Source of the DNA: CAZSNT01 sp964607765
Lineage (GTDB): Bacteria; Verrucomicrobiota; Lentisphaeria; Oligosphaerales; JABHEG01
DNA length: 16,458 bases
Assembly (NCBI GenBank): GCA_964607765.1
Contig: CAZSNT010000206.1
Coordinates: 1 to 16,458, forward strand
Direction: 5' to 3'
Shown: positions 7,820 to 15,733 of the stretch, piece by piece
How the letters are laid out: each line of letters begins with the position of its first letter
Position numbering within the stretch: the first letter of the stretch is position 1
The notes under the pieces: generated by a model
What the model saw: only the letters and a program-made list of their open reading frames with translations
The model's database searches: none
What the model was told of the DNA's origin: nothing
Program-made: the position numbers and the translations under genes

Positions 7820-9787
7820 ATGCCTCGGTTCATTGCACACATCCTCGCTCTGCTCGTGACCGGCAGCGCTGTGGCGCAGGCGGCAACTCCGACGAACGTC
7901 CTGCTTATTCTGGCGGACGACCTCGGATGGGCGGACACCGCGTTGTACGGCAAGACATCGCTGTACGAGACGCCGAACATCGAGCGGCTCGCGGCTCGCG
8001 GCATGGCCTTCTCCAACGCCTATGCGGCCAGCCCGATCTGCTCGCCGACGCGCGCCAGCATCCTCACTGGCCAGACTCCCGCCCGACACGGCATGACCAC
8101 GCCCGCGGGCCACGTGCCAAGGGTCCTTCTCAAGCCTGAAATACAGACGAGCGGCCCGCCACACCAGAAATGCACCAACGTCAGATCGGCGACCCGGATC
8201 GATCCGTCCTTGCCGACGCTGGGGAAGGTGCTGAAGAACGGGGGATACGCAACCGCGCACTTCGGGAAGTGGCATCTGGGTACGGAACCGCATTCACCAC
8301 TGGAGTTTGGCTTCGATGTCGACATCCCGCATTGGCACGGGCCCGGGCCAGCCGGAAGCTACCTCGCGCCGTGGAGTTACCCCAACTTCAAGGCCAGGGC
8401 GCCCGGTGAGCACATCGAGGACCGCATGGCGGAGGAAGCCGTCGCGTGGTTGAAGAGCCGCGACCGCTCCAAGCCCTTCTACATGAACTACTGGCAGTTC
8501 TCCGTGCATGCGCCTTTCGGGGCGAAACCCGAGTTGATCGACCGCTACCGCAAGAAGATCACGCGCGGTTCGGCCCAGCAATCGCCTACGTACGCCGCCA
8601 TGGTCCATTCTCTGGACGAGGCCGTCGGCACACTGCTCGACGCCCTCGAGGCCGAAGGCATTGCGGACGAGACCGTCATCGTCTTCTACTCGGATAACGG
8701 CGGCAATATCCACTGTGGCCTGAACGAAACCGATGCTGCCGGTGAGGAATACGTCACGGCGATCACCAGCAACCGCCCGTTGCGCGGCGGCAAAGGCAAC
8801 ATTCACGAGGGCGGCATCCGCGTCCCCGCAGTGGTCGTCTGGCCGGGTGTCACCAAGCCCGGGTCGCGCAGCGACGTCCGCATCCAGTCGACTGATCTGT
8901 ATCCGACAATCCTCCGCATGCTGAACGTCGAACGCCCCAAGGACCACGTGATCGACGGCGTCGATTTTGCCGAAGCGTTGCGCGGGGAGTCCATTGAGCG
9001 TGCACCGATGTTCACCCTCGTGCCCAGCCACGGTAATACGCCTGAGTGGCTGCCGCCCGCCATGGCCGTGCATCATGGGGACTGGAAGTTCATCCGTGTT
9101 TTCCGCTATGGGGAAGCCGGCAATCATGACTACCGGCTCTACAACCTTCGGGACGACATCGGCGAAAGCCATAACCTGGCTGACGCTCATCCGGAGAGAG
9201 TCAAGGCGATGGACCGGTTGATTGACGACTATGTCGCCGAAGCAGATGTCGTTGTCCCACTTCCCAACCCGAAGTTCGATCCCGCCAAGTTCGATCCCGC
9301 GACCATCGGGGTACAGAAGGGCGGGCTCAAGATGCCCAAGTCGAAGAAGCCGTCGGCTCCCGCCAAGCCCGCGCCTCCCGTCAACACGAAAGAGATGTTG
9401 GGGTGGATCGCCAGGGGCGCTGCTGTTTCCGTAGAGTCCGGTTCGCTGCGCATTACGGCCGGCGGTGGTCACCCCTCCCTCATCAACGCCAAACTGGGAG
9501 TCGACGGTCCCGTGGACGTCAAACTCCGCATCCGAACACGCGGGAAGGGCACCGGCCGGTTGCAGTGGCGGGCCGAAGACCAGAAGCGCTTCCCGGCCGA
9601 CCAGACGACGTCATTCAAGACTCGTGGCGACAGCTGGCAAGAGCTGAATGTGCCGCTCCCTGTCAAAGGGCGCCTGGTCCACCTGCGCCTCTTCCCGCCC
9701 GTCCAGGAGCAACCGGTCGAGATCGACTGGATTGAGATCGAACCCGCTGGGGGAAGCGGCAAAGCAGGGCAGCGCTGGGATTTCTGA
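7820..9787 (+). CDS. Exported sulfatase (formylglycine type) with C-terminal beta-sandwich extension
   Basis: This 655-residue sulfatase has a Sec signal peptide (residues 1-21, cleavage near AQA). The metal motif NVLLILADDLGWAD is at 26-39 and the signature CSPTRASILTG at 74-84, with Cys74 as the formylglycine precursor. GKWHLG (149-154), His230 in FSVHAPFG, YSDNGG (290-295) and Lys325 in RGGKGNIHEGG indicate a complete active site. The core ends near residue 470. A Lys/Pro/Ala-rich linker (about 505-530) leads to a beta-rich module (about 535-655, ending RWDF) that may bind carbohydrate or pack on the core; I do not recognise its family. The gene is divergent from the DUF1080 fusion, with about 120-180 bp between starts that must hold promoters for both. 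It shares no EF-hands with the sulfatases further left and is a different subfamily. Substrate unknown. Confidence 0.95.
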   Translation: MPRFIAHILALLVTGSAVAQAATPTNVLLILADDLGWADTALYGKTSLYETPNIERLAARGMAFSNAYAASPICSPTRASILTGQTPARHGMTTPAGHVPRVLLKPEIQTSGPPHQKCTNVRSATRIDPSLPTLGKVLKNGGYATAHFGKWHLGTEPHSPLEFGFDVDIPHWHGPGPAGSYLAPWSYPNFKARAPGEHIEDRMAEEAVAWLKSRDRSKPFYMNYWQFSVHAPFGAKPELIDRYRKKITRGSAQQSPTYAAMVHSLDEAVGTLLDALEAEGIADETVIVFYSDNGGNIHCGLNETDAAGEEYVTAITSNRPLRGGKGNIHEGGIRVPAVVVWPGVTKPGSRSDVRIQSTDLYPTILRMLNVERPKDHVIDGVDFAEALRGESIERAPMFTLVPSHGNTPEWLPPAMAVHHGDWKFIRVFRYGEAGNHDYRLYNLRDDIGESHNLADAHPERVKAMDRLIDDYVAEADVVVPLPNPKFDPAKFDPATIGVQKGGLKMPKSKKPSAPAKPAPPVNTKEMLGWIARGAAVSVESGSLRITAGGGHPSLINAKLGVDGPVDVKLRIRTRGKGTGRLQWRAEDQKRFPADQTTSFKTRGDSWQELNVPLPVKGRLVHLRLFPPVQEQPVEIDWIEIEPAGGSGKAGQRWDF

Positions 9788-10005
9788 TGCGTGATACGGG
9801 ATGCGCGATGCAGGAATACGGCCATCGGTCGCGAGTCCAACGGCGGCCCCCCGCGCTGCAAACACGGTGATGGACACGCGATGCGCGATGCGGGACGAGG
9901 CCTGAGACAAGGTTCGGGACAAGGTTCGGGACGAGGCTTGAGACGAGGTTCGGGGCAAGGTTCGGGACGAGGGTTCAGACGAGGTCTGGGACAAGGAATG
10001 GGAAC
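9788..10005 (+). other. Gene-free intergenic stretch with short repeats
   Basis: These 218 bp hold no convincing gene. Besides the 12-bp tandem array, the 12-mer GATGCGCGATGC occurs twice, at 9800-9811 and 9880-9891, inside GATGCG/GATACG-rich sequence. The open frame across it encodes only Gly/Arg/Ser/Gln-rich repeats and is a by-product of the 12-bp period. No clear terminator follows the sulfatase stop at 9787. Confidence 0.6.
9894..10001 (+). repeat. Tandem array of nine 12-bp units (approximate consensus GACRAGGTTCGG)
   Basis: Nine consecutive 12-bp units can be read by eye from 9894 to 10001. Units two and three are identical (GACAAGGTTCGG) and the others differ at one to five positions. 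The array ends 4 bp before the ATG at 10006, which begins a sulfatase signal peptide. Every unit contains GAGG or AAGG, so each resembles a Shine-Dalgarno core, and the last unit's AAGGA lies 8 nt before that ATG. There are no unique spacers, so this is not CRISPR. It could be slippage-prone DNA or a site that promoted the nearby rearrangement. Confidence 0.9.
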
Positions 10006-10159
10006 ATGATCCGAGTTCTTTCAATACTGGTAGTCGCATTGCTGGTGGCCGGCGCATTTGCTGATGCGGCGGGCCGCAACCAACATCACTCTGGTGCTGA
10101 CCGATGACCAAGGCTATGGCGATATGAGCTGCTACGGACATCCGTTTCTGAAGACACTG
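10006..10159 (+). pseudogene. Frameshifted 5' stub of a sulfatase gene
   Basis: From the ATG at 10006 the frame encodes a good Sec signal peptide (MIRVLSILVVALLVAGAFA) and then runs to TGA at 10105-10107. From about 10070 the +1 frame continues as NITLVLTDDQGYGDMSCYGH and FLKT, the first beta-strand and metal-binding Asp pair of a sulfatase. Together they look like one N-terminus split by a one-base insertion near 10060-10080. The similarity stops at 10156-10159, where the Tat signal of the next sulfatase begins. The CxPSR active site and the rest of this gene are gone. A second complete N-terminal metal motif lies downstream at NIVFVFADQ, so the stub is redundant and not needed by the next enzyme. 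Confidence 0.75.
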
Positions 10160-11617
10160 ACAAGACGCCAATTCGTGAAGACCGCGGCGGCGACGATGCC
10201 TGTTGCTTTCGCCGGGAGCAAGCTCCTCGCAGCACGGGAGTCGGGCGATCGCCCCAACATCGTGTTCGTCTTCGCCGATCAAATGCGCGCCCACGCCATG
10301 GGGTGTATGGGGAATGAGCAGGTCATCACCCCCAATCTCGACAGGCTCGCGAGCGAAGGCCTGCTGGTCACCAACGCCGTTTCCGCCCAGCCCGTGTGCA
10401 CGCCTTACCGCGCCCATCTGCTCACCGGGCGTTACGGTCATTCGACAGGTGTGATTCACAATGACATCCGGCTGCCTGACAACGAAGTTGTGATCTCTGA
10501 GTTGATGAAAAAACAGGGCTATGGCACCGGCTACATCGGCAAGTGGCATCTGACAGGGCACCGAAGGAACCCCATTGACGCAACCAACCGGCGTGGCTGG
10601 GATTTCTGGGCTGTCCGCAACTGCTCGCACGCACATTCAAGACCTGAATACTGGCTGAACGATGCCGAAAAGCCCGTGCGCGTTCCCGGCTGGGAGCCGG
10701 ATGTGCAGACCGACCTTGCCGTTGAGTTCATCAAGAAGAACAAAGAGGCGCCCTTCTGTCTGTTCCTCTCCTTTGGACCTCCACACAACCCGTACAAGGC
10801 GCCCGCCGAATACGTCGAGATGTACGACGGTAAGGCGTTGAAGGAGCGACCGAACGTCCCCGGCGGCGGGCCCGGCCATCTGAAGCAATACTACGCCATG
10901 ACCACAAGCCTGGACAGCTGCATGGGGCGGATCAGCGCCGCTCTGAACGAAGCAGGCGTCTCCGAAGATACCATCCTCGTGTTTTCATCCGACCACGGTG
11001 ACATGCTGGGGTCACAAGGCCACAAGCTCAAGCAGCGCCCCTGGGAGGAATCCATCAATATCCCGTTCATTCTCCGGTATCCGCGTAAAGTCAAGAAGGG
11101 GCAGCGTCGCGACTGGATTGTCTCGTCGGTGGACGCAATGCCCACCCTTCTCGGGCTGTGTGGGATACCTGTGCCATCAGAGGTGCAGGGGCTGGACTAC
11201 TCGGCAACGTTCGCCGGGCAGGCCGACACGGAAAGGGATGCGGCATTCCTCTTCAATGTGCACCGTGGCGGAGGCCCGGGAACCGATTGGCGGGGCATTC
11301 GCGTCAAAGACTGGGTCTATGCCTATCACGCTCAGGGCGATTGGATCATGTATGACCTGAAAAGCGATCCGTATGAACTCAACAACCTGGTCGGCAATCC
11401 GAGCTATGCGGCAAAGAAGGAAGAACTGAAGGCACAGCTCGAAGCACTGCGGCACAGCGTTGGCGAATCCAGACCGCTTGAGGGGCGAATCCCGGACCCG
11501 ATCCAGCTGCCGGGAATGCCCCCCCAACCGTCAGCACAGACAGAGCTTGAAACAGGTGCAGCCAAGCGTCGAAGAAGAGCCGGTGCGTCAGAGCGCAGGG
11601 CCAGAAACGCAAAATGA
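10124..11617 (+). CDS. Tat-exported sulfatase (CTPYR type)
   Basis: Numbering is from the ATG at 10124 (497 residues). TRRQFVK (13-19) followed by a small-residue hydrophobic stretch is a twin-arginine signal, so the enzyme is probably exported folded. The core has NIVFVFADQMR (metal site Asp-Gln rather than Asp-Asp), CTPYRAHLLTG at 92-102 with Cys92 as the formylglycine precursor in a CxPxR signature, GKWHLTG (139-145), His221 in PPHNPY, and SSDHGD (288-293). It ends with YDLKSDPYELNNL, then a basic Arg/Lys/Ala-rich tail. The start is uncertain. In-frame TTG at 10058 and ATG at 10064 would add part of the preceding sulfatase stub. The ATG at 10124 gives a normal-length Tat n-region, but none of these has a good ribosome site. 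It may be co-transcribed with the DUF4838 gene downstream. Substrate unknown. Confidence 0.88.
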   Translation: MSCYGHPFLKTLTRRQFVKTAAATMPVAFAGSKLLAARESGDRPNIVFVFADQMRAHAMGCMGNEQVITPNLDRLASEGLLVTNAVSAQPVCTPYRAHLLTGRYGHSTGVIHNDIRLPDNEVVISELMKKQGYGTGYIGKWHLTGHRRNPIDATNRRGWDFWAVRNCSHAHSRPEYWLNDAEKPVRVPGWEPDVQTDLAVEFIKKNKEAPFCLFLSFGPPHNPYKAPAEYVEMYDGKALKERPNVPGGGPGHLKQYYAMTTSLDSCMGRISAALNEAGVSEDTILVFSSDHGDMLGSQGHKLKQRPWEESINIPFILRYPRKVKKGQRRDWIVSSVDAMPTLLGLCGIPVPSEVQGLDYSATFAGQADTERDAAFLFNVHRGGGPGTDWRGIRVKDWVYAYHAQGDWIMYDLKSDPYELNNLVGNPSYAAKKEELKAQLEALRHSVGESRPLEGRIPDPIQLPGMPPQPSAQTELETGAAKRRRRAGASERRARNAK

Positions 11618-11777
11618 AAAGGCCCCCGCTGGAAGCCGGGACGAATGGGCCCCAACAGCGCCGGCAATGTCGTGCATCGCGGCGCTCTCGAGAACTCACA
11701 TTGGGGCTGCCCTCTTGCTTGCTGAAACATCAATCGCGTACGTGTTAACCCTCTCCAGACTGCAGGTACGGCTCGAA
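11618..11777 (+). other. Intergenic gap between Tat sulfatase and DUF4838 gene
   Basis: These 160 bp hold no gene I can support. The DUF4838 frame is open through the gap and back into the sulfatase gene, but the signal peptide starts only at 11778. No clear terminator or strong promoter is seen. Confidence 0.4.
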
Positions 11778-14700
11778 ATGAAACTCATATCCTCGCTATG
11801 TATCCTGACCTCGGCAGTCACGGCCGCTGACGCAGCTGAGACCAGGGTCGTGCTGGCGGAAGATGGCAAGGCGAGTGCCACGATCGTCATCGCGGCCGAG
11901 CCGACACCGGCAGCCGATCTCGCTGCCATGGAGGTGCAGCACTTTATTGAGAAGATAACCGGGGCAAAGCTGCCAATCTCCGACGACCGACAGACAGTGT
12001 CCGGTAACAGAATCCTGATCGGCGAGAGCCGGCATACAAGGACGCTGGGACTGGATGTCAGTGGGTATCACCAGATGGAGTCTCTGGTGAAGTTCTGCCC
12101 TGATGCCGTGGTCCTTCTGGGGCGTGACGATTCGGAAAGGGACTGCCGGGCGTTCGAAGGCGCGCCGGGCCACATCACCAGAGACACTGCATTGACCATT
12201 GACTATGCCAGGGCAAACGGCATCGTGGGCAAGGCACAGAAGGTCTTCATACCCGGGATATTTGACCGTCAGGGCACGCTCAGAGCGACCTACCGGTTCC
12301 TCGAGGACTGGTGCGGCGTTCGGTTTTTCGGCCCGAACCCCATCAACATCCATACCCCTGAGGCCAAGACGCTCACCGTAGCGGGCGACGAGCATCACCA
12401 CCGAAGCGGCGTTGATACAAAGAGCGGCGCGCTCGGGATATATGGCAGGAGATCTGGCGAAAGCGAGTATGGGCCACGACCGACACCCCATCAGCATGCC
12501 CTCTACTCACGGCGGATCCGTTGGGGCGGCGAGCCCTGGTACGTGAATCACACCTTCCAGCATTTCAACTACAAGAACCGCTTCATCAAGCCGATCGCGC
12601 CCAAGAACAAGAGCGCCGGGGATTACCAAAGGCAGCTGAAGAAGTACGAGGAGCACAAGAGAGACTTCGAGAAAGCGGTCGAAGGCCTGCACCCCGAAGG
12701 CAATTCTCATCAGTTCTGCTATACCACCGATGCCTTGATCAAGCAGATCTGCCAGGACGCACGCGACTTCTTCGATGGCAGATTGGGCGAGAACGTCGAC
12801 CACACAGTCCGCAATCTCCAAGGGCGGAGCAATACCTTCTTCCTCGTCCCCTTCGACGTTGGCGGCTACTGCAAGTGCGAGGACTGCAAGCCGCTCCAGG
12901 ATACCGGCCGCGGCCGCGCGGCGACTGACTTCAATACCGGGGAATCCTCGGACTACGTCTTCAGCTTCGTGAACGCAGTGGCGCGCGAAGTGGCCAAGAC
13001 GCATCCAGCCAAGTTCGTCGGAACGCTTGCTTATGAAGGCTACTACTGGCAACCGAAGAGCTTCGAGATGGAGCGGAATGTAACCATGACGCCCTGCATG
13101 CACACCAAGTTCTGGGGCAGCGCGCCGCAAACCACGTTCAGAAACGAACTCGGGCAGTACAAGGAATGGGTGAAGCTCGCCAGGGACGGCAGGATGGGGC
13201 CTATGGGCATGTGGAACTACGACTTTGATGTGCCGCGCTGCGCGACCGCGTATTACGCTCACAAACGGGGCGATTACGTGAAGATGTTCCTCGAGGATGG
13301 CATACGCCACGTATTCCATTGCGGTGCGCCGCCGATGCTGGAGATGTACGTCACCAACCAACTGTACGAGAAACCGGGATCGGACACCAATGCACTGATT
13401 GACGACTTCTTCGTGAAGTACTTCGGCCCGGCCGCCAGACCGATGAAAGAACTGCAGCTACTGCTGGAGGATTTTACCTCGAATCCGAAGTATCGCCCCT
13501 TGGCGCTGCAGGGCGCTTATCTCCACGATTGGGTCTCCCTGTACGAGCATTTCCTGACAGACGAACATCTCATCAAGCTCCGGGCATTGATGAATGAAGC
13601 GAAAGCCCTAACCCGTGAAGAGCCGTATGCAAGCCGTCTGGAAGCCTGGGACAGGACCCTGGTTGGGCGCTATGAAAAGGAGTTGCCCAAGCACTTCGCG
13701 GGCAAAGCAGCGGCTGAGAAGAAGGCGACCTCTTCCCATCGCGGCGTAGCACCGGACTACATCACCGGCGTGACCGCATCGCCGGCCTGGCATTGGTACT
13801 CGGGGGTTACGCCTGGTCGGCTGGTCGACGGCGTGAATATGGTGGAGAGGAAGCCCGGACAGTTGGGGACGAAACAGGCCCGACTGGACCCGACAAAGCC
13901 CTGCTTCAGGTGGAACAGTGTCATCAGAGCCACGGGCGCCTGGATCTTCTTTGACCTGGGTGCTGAGTACCAACTGGATGAGGTGCATGTCTGGAATTAC
14001 AACGACCGACAAGGCAACACGCAGCACGGAATGAAGAGCATCGAGATCGCCTATGCCAGAGGCCCCCGGGAACTGCTCAACCAGAACTGGGCCAAGCTCC
14101 CGAATCAAGCCCTGAACCGAGCACGCAAAGAGGGGAAAGACGGTGCTGACACGGTCATTGGCTTCAAGGGGAGGCGTGCTCGCTACATCACCATTCACAC
14201 CTTGGGGAACGAGGGGCAGGGCAACTGGGCAGAGCCGGGCAATGCAGCCGCACGGAACGGAGGCAGCGAAGGGAAGAACAGAGTGGATGCAGCGACCGGG
14301 ATGGGTGGTGTTGCGTTTGAGGACAGGGAGTTCTCCATTGGCCTGGGACAGGTCCGTTTCTACGGCAAGCCCCTGCAACTCCCAAGGCCCCGGATGACCA
14401 TCAGTGACTGCAAGCTGGAATTTGATGTGCCGGGATACGCCGCCGCAACCGTCCGCTACACCCTCGACGGGACGATGCCGGCAGAGAAATCGCTTCTCTA
14501 CCGCGCACCCATCGCGGTCAGTTCGGATGTGGTCATTCGGGCCAGGGCTTTCGGCTGCGATATGCTGCCCAGTGGATATGTTCCTGTGCATATCAACATC
14601 GGGAGTCTGGCGGCGGAATCAGCAGCCAGGAAGAGCCTGACCGATAGCGACGTGGCCGGCATCAAGGGAGCGTTCCTGAGTGTGGACCTACATGATTCTG

Positions 14701-15029
14701 ACATTGGCCCCTATCTGAAGCAACTTCAGATCAACGGTCAAACCGTGGCGCCTGTCCCCCAGAGCAAGAAGAACAAGTTCGATCCCTGCTTCATCAATCT
14801 GCCGGACGACAAGTTGGGAAGCATCAGGAAGGAGAATTGCATCAGCTTCGCCGGTGGTTCCGGCGATGCCTACAAGCTACGCAACGTGACCCTATACATC
14901 CAACTCCCCGACGGTTCCTGGGTTAAGAGCGACACCGACAGAGCCGTCTACTGCAGCCAAAGCAAACGCCATTGGGTCCACAGCGAGGGCAACGTCATGG
15001 ACCAGATCGAGATGCAGGTCAGCTTCTGA
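11778..15029 (+). CDS. Exported DUF4838 protein with discoidin-like and chitobiase C-terminal-like domains
   Basis: Numbering is from the ATG at 11778 (1083 residues). MKLISSLCILTSAVTAADAA is a clear Sec signal peptide. Residues 45-210 resemble the alpha-glucuronidase-type N-terminal domain that precedes DUF4838 (AAMEVQHFIEKITGAKLPI; GTLRATYRFLEDWCGVRFFG). Residues 240-540 are the DUF4838 barrel, with CKCEDC (365-370) and TLAYEGYYWQP (416-426). A helical part (545-640) is followed by a discoidin/F5-8C-like domain (about 660-865: LVDGVN, WIFFDLGAEYQLDEVHVWN) and a chitobiase C-terminal-like beta-sandwich (about 875-940: TVRYTLDGTMP). The final 140 residues are unassigned. DUF4838 proteins are related to glycoside hydrolases but their substrates are largely unknown, so a glycan-cleaving or glycan-binding role is likely, not shown. 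Upstream in-frame starts from 11460 would overlap the sulfatase by 158 bp and bury the signal peptide. Confidence 0.9.
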   Translation: MKLISSLCILTSAVTAADAAETRVVLAEDGKASATIVIAAEPTPAADLAAMEVQHFIEKITGAKLPISDDRQTVSGNRILIGESRHTRTLGLDVSGYHQMESLVKFCPDAVVLLGRDDSERDCRAFEGAPGHITRDTALTIDYARANGIVGKAQKVFIPGIFDRQGTLRATYRFLEDWCGVRFFGPNPINIHTPEAKTLTVAGDEHHHRSGVDTKSGALGIYGRRSGESEYGPRPTPHQHALYSRRIRWGGEPWYVNHTFQHFNYKNRFIKPIAPKNKSAGDYQRQLKKYEEHKRDFEKAVEGLHPEGNSHQFCYTTDALIKQICQDARDFFDGRLGENVDHTVRNLQGRSNTFFLVPFDVGGYCKCEDCKPLQDTGRGRAATDFNTGESSDYVFSFVNAVAREVAKTHPAKFVGTLAYEGYYWQPKSFEMERNVTMTPCMHTKFWGSAPQTTFRNELGQYKEWVKLARDGRMGPMGMWNYDFDVPRCATAYYAHKRGDYVKMFLEDGIRHVFHCGAPPMLEMYVTNQLYEKPGSDTNALIDDFFVKYFGPAARPMKELQLLLEDFTSNPKYRPLALQGAYLHDWVSLYEHFLTDEHLIKLRALMNEAKALTREEPYASRLEAWDRTLVGRYEKELPKHFAGKAAAEKKATSSHRGVAPDYITGVTASPAWHWYSGVTPGRLVDGVNMVERKPGQLGTKQARLDPTKPCFRWNSVIRATGAWIFFDLGAEYQLDEVHVWNYNDRQGNTQHGMKSIEIAYARGPRELLNQNWAKLPNQALNRARKEGKDGADTVIGFKGRRARYITIHTLGNEGQGNWAEPGNAAARNGGSEGKNRVDAATGMGGVAFEDREFSIGLGQVRFYGKPLQLPRPRMTISDCKLEFDVPGYAAATVRYTLDGTMPAEKSLLYRAPIAVSSDVVIRARAFGCDMLPSGYVPVHINIGSLAAESAARKSLTDSDVAGIKGAFLSVDLHDSDIGPYLKQLQINGQTVAPVPQSKKNKFDPCFINLPDDKLGSIRKENCISFAGGSGDAYKLRNVTLYIQLPDGSWVKSDTDRAVYCSQSKRHWVHSEGNVMDQIEMQVSF

Positions 15030-15133
15030 ACGTCGGGGAGGGGCACTGCAGTCACCTATGCGTCTATCCTGCGGGACCGTCAGTCTCCGCAATCAGTAGG
15101 TGTTCATCACAGATGGACGGGAGCTCGTCATGC

Positions 15134-15262
15134 ATGGCGAACTGGTTCGGCCCCGACTTTGACCCGGTTGCGGCCGGTTGGCGAGAGGGCAAGGCGCCCT
15201 TCGGTCAGATGGACGGCAAGCTCGCGGCCCGACGGCCAACCGCAACTGCCGAAGCCCAATAG
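15134..15262 (+). pseudogene. Fragment of a planctomycete-type C-terminal domain
   Basis: The frame reads MANWFGPDFDPVAAGWREG, then KAPFGQMDGKL, and stops at 15260-15262. The pattern W-F-x-P-D-F-D ... G-W-x-x-G-x-A-P-F-G recalls a beta-sandwich module common at the ends of exported planctomycete proteins. Only about 40 residues survive, with no start signal or upstream domain. The family match is from memory, so the assignment is tentative. Confidence 0.35.
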
Positions 15263-15395
15263 GGCTCCCGGATCATCGGATCACGTCGACACTGTTATTG
15301 CTTCCGGTCAATGTCGTAATCGAGCAGGCGGGACCGGCCGTGGCAACGGTGTGTCACATGAACGCAGCAGTTCTCAATCCGCGGACGATTCCAGC

Positions 15396-15569
15396 GTGCA
15401 GTTCGCGATGGTCGTCTTCTCGGGTCTTGCGGACACGTTTGGCGAGTATGGGCGCCTGGTTGACGCAATGGCCCCGGGACTCAATGCTCATCTTCAGCAG
15501 GAAGACCCTCTGGCTGACCGCCTGTTCGAACTTGTGCTCTGTGCGGCGGCCGGCACGGTCAAGGAGTGA
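15396..15569 (+). pseudogene. Possible 3' remnant of an unrecognised gene
   Basis: The last ~57 residues before TGA at 15567-15569 (VQFAMVVFSGLADTFGEYG ... DPLADRLFELVLCAAAGTVKE) look more protein-like than the low-complexity sequence before them and are amphipathic helical in character. No family is recognised and no start is evident. The stop sits just before the ribosome site of the next fragment, as in an operon. It may be the tail of a lost gene or chance coding. Confidence 0.25.
15561..15566 (+). promoter_or_regulatory. Ribosome binding site in front of the radical SAM-like fragment
   Basis: AAGGAG lies 8 nt before the ATG at 15575. It shows that the fragment kept a translation start although the rest of the gene is missing. 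Confidence 0.45.
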
Positions 15570-15574
15570 ACGCG

Positions 15575-15667
15575 ATGAACGTCTATCTCATCAAAGCATC
15601 CGCAGGCAGTTCGTTCTCGGAGTACAAGAAAATGTCAGGGGGGCCGCCGCAGAACATCTTTTCGGCC
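15575..15667 (+). pseudogene. N-terminal fragment resembling a B12-binding radical SAM protein
   Basis: A 30-residue frame begins MNVYLIKASAGSSFSEYKKM, contains GGPPQNIFSAAA and ends at TGA (15665-15667). The opening V-Y-L-I-x-A-S-A-G-S and the P-P-Q-N-I-F-S segment resemble the start of cobalamin-binding radical SAM enzymes. The family normally continues with Cys-Thr-Pro. Here a TGA stands where Cys is expected and ACC CCG (Thr-Pro) follows before similarity is lost. This fits a TGC/TGT to TGA nonsense change plus deletion of the rest. The radical SAM cysteine motif is absent. The family call is from memory and moderate. Confidence 0.4.
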
Positions 15668-15733
15668 GCAGCCTGAACCCCGCGAAACAACGATCGACGA
15701 GTGATGACCACAACCTGCCAGCAACACCCATTG

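Noticed and set aside
8294..9472. Minus-strand open frame of 392 codons
   Set aside because: It is antisense to the complete sulfatase at 7820-9787 and has no domain. Similar shadows at 12507-13361, 13608-14591, 1203-1949 and 261-926 were rejected for the same reason.
9894..10001. CRISPR array
   Set aside because: The units are contiguous 12-mers without spacers, and no cas gene is present.
9791..10009. Plus-strand frame encoding Gly-x-Arg/Gly-Gln/Arg tetrapeptide repeats
   Set aside because: The 12-bp period keeps the frame open. There is no ribosome site and no domain, and the sequence on either side is intergenic in character.
9611..10636. Minus-strand open frame of 341 codons with a Ser/Thr/Arg-rich repeat
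   Set aside because: The repeat is the 12-bp tandem array read backwards, and the rest is antisense to two sulfatase genes.
11460..11777. N-terminal extension of the DUF4838 frame
   Set aside because: It overlaps the sulfatase coding end, is low in family likeness, and would place the clear signal peptide at residue 107.
15665..15667. TGA read as selenocysteine
   Set aside because: Similarity ends two codons later, there is no following radical SAM core, and no SECIS-like hairpin is evident; a nonsense mutation is simpler.
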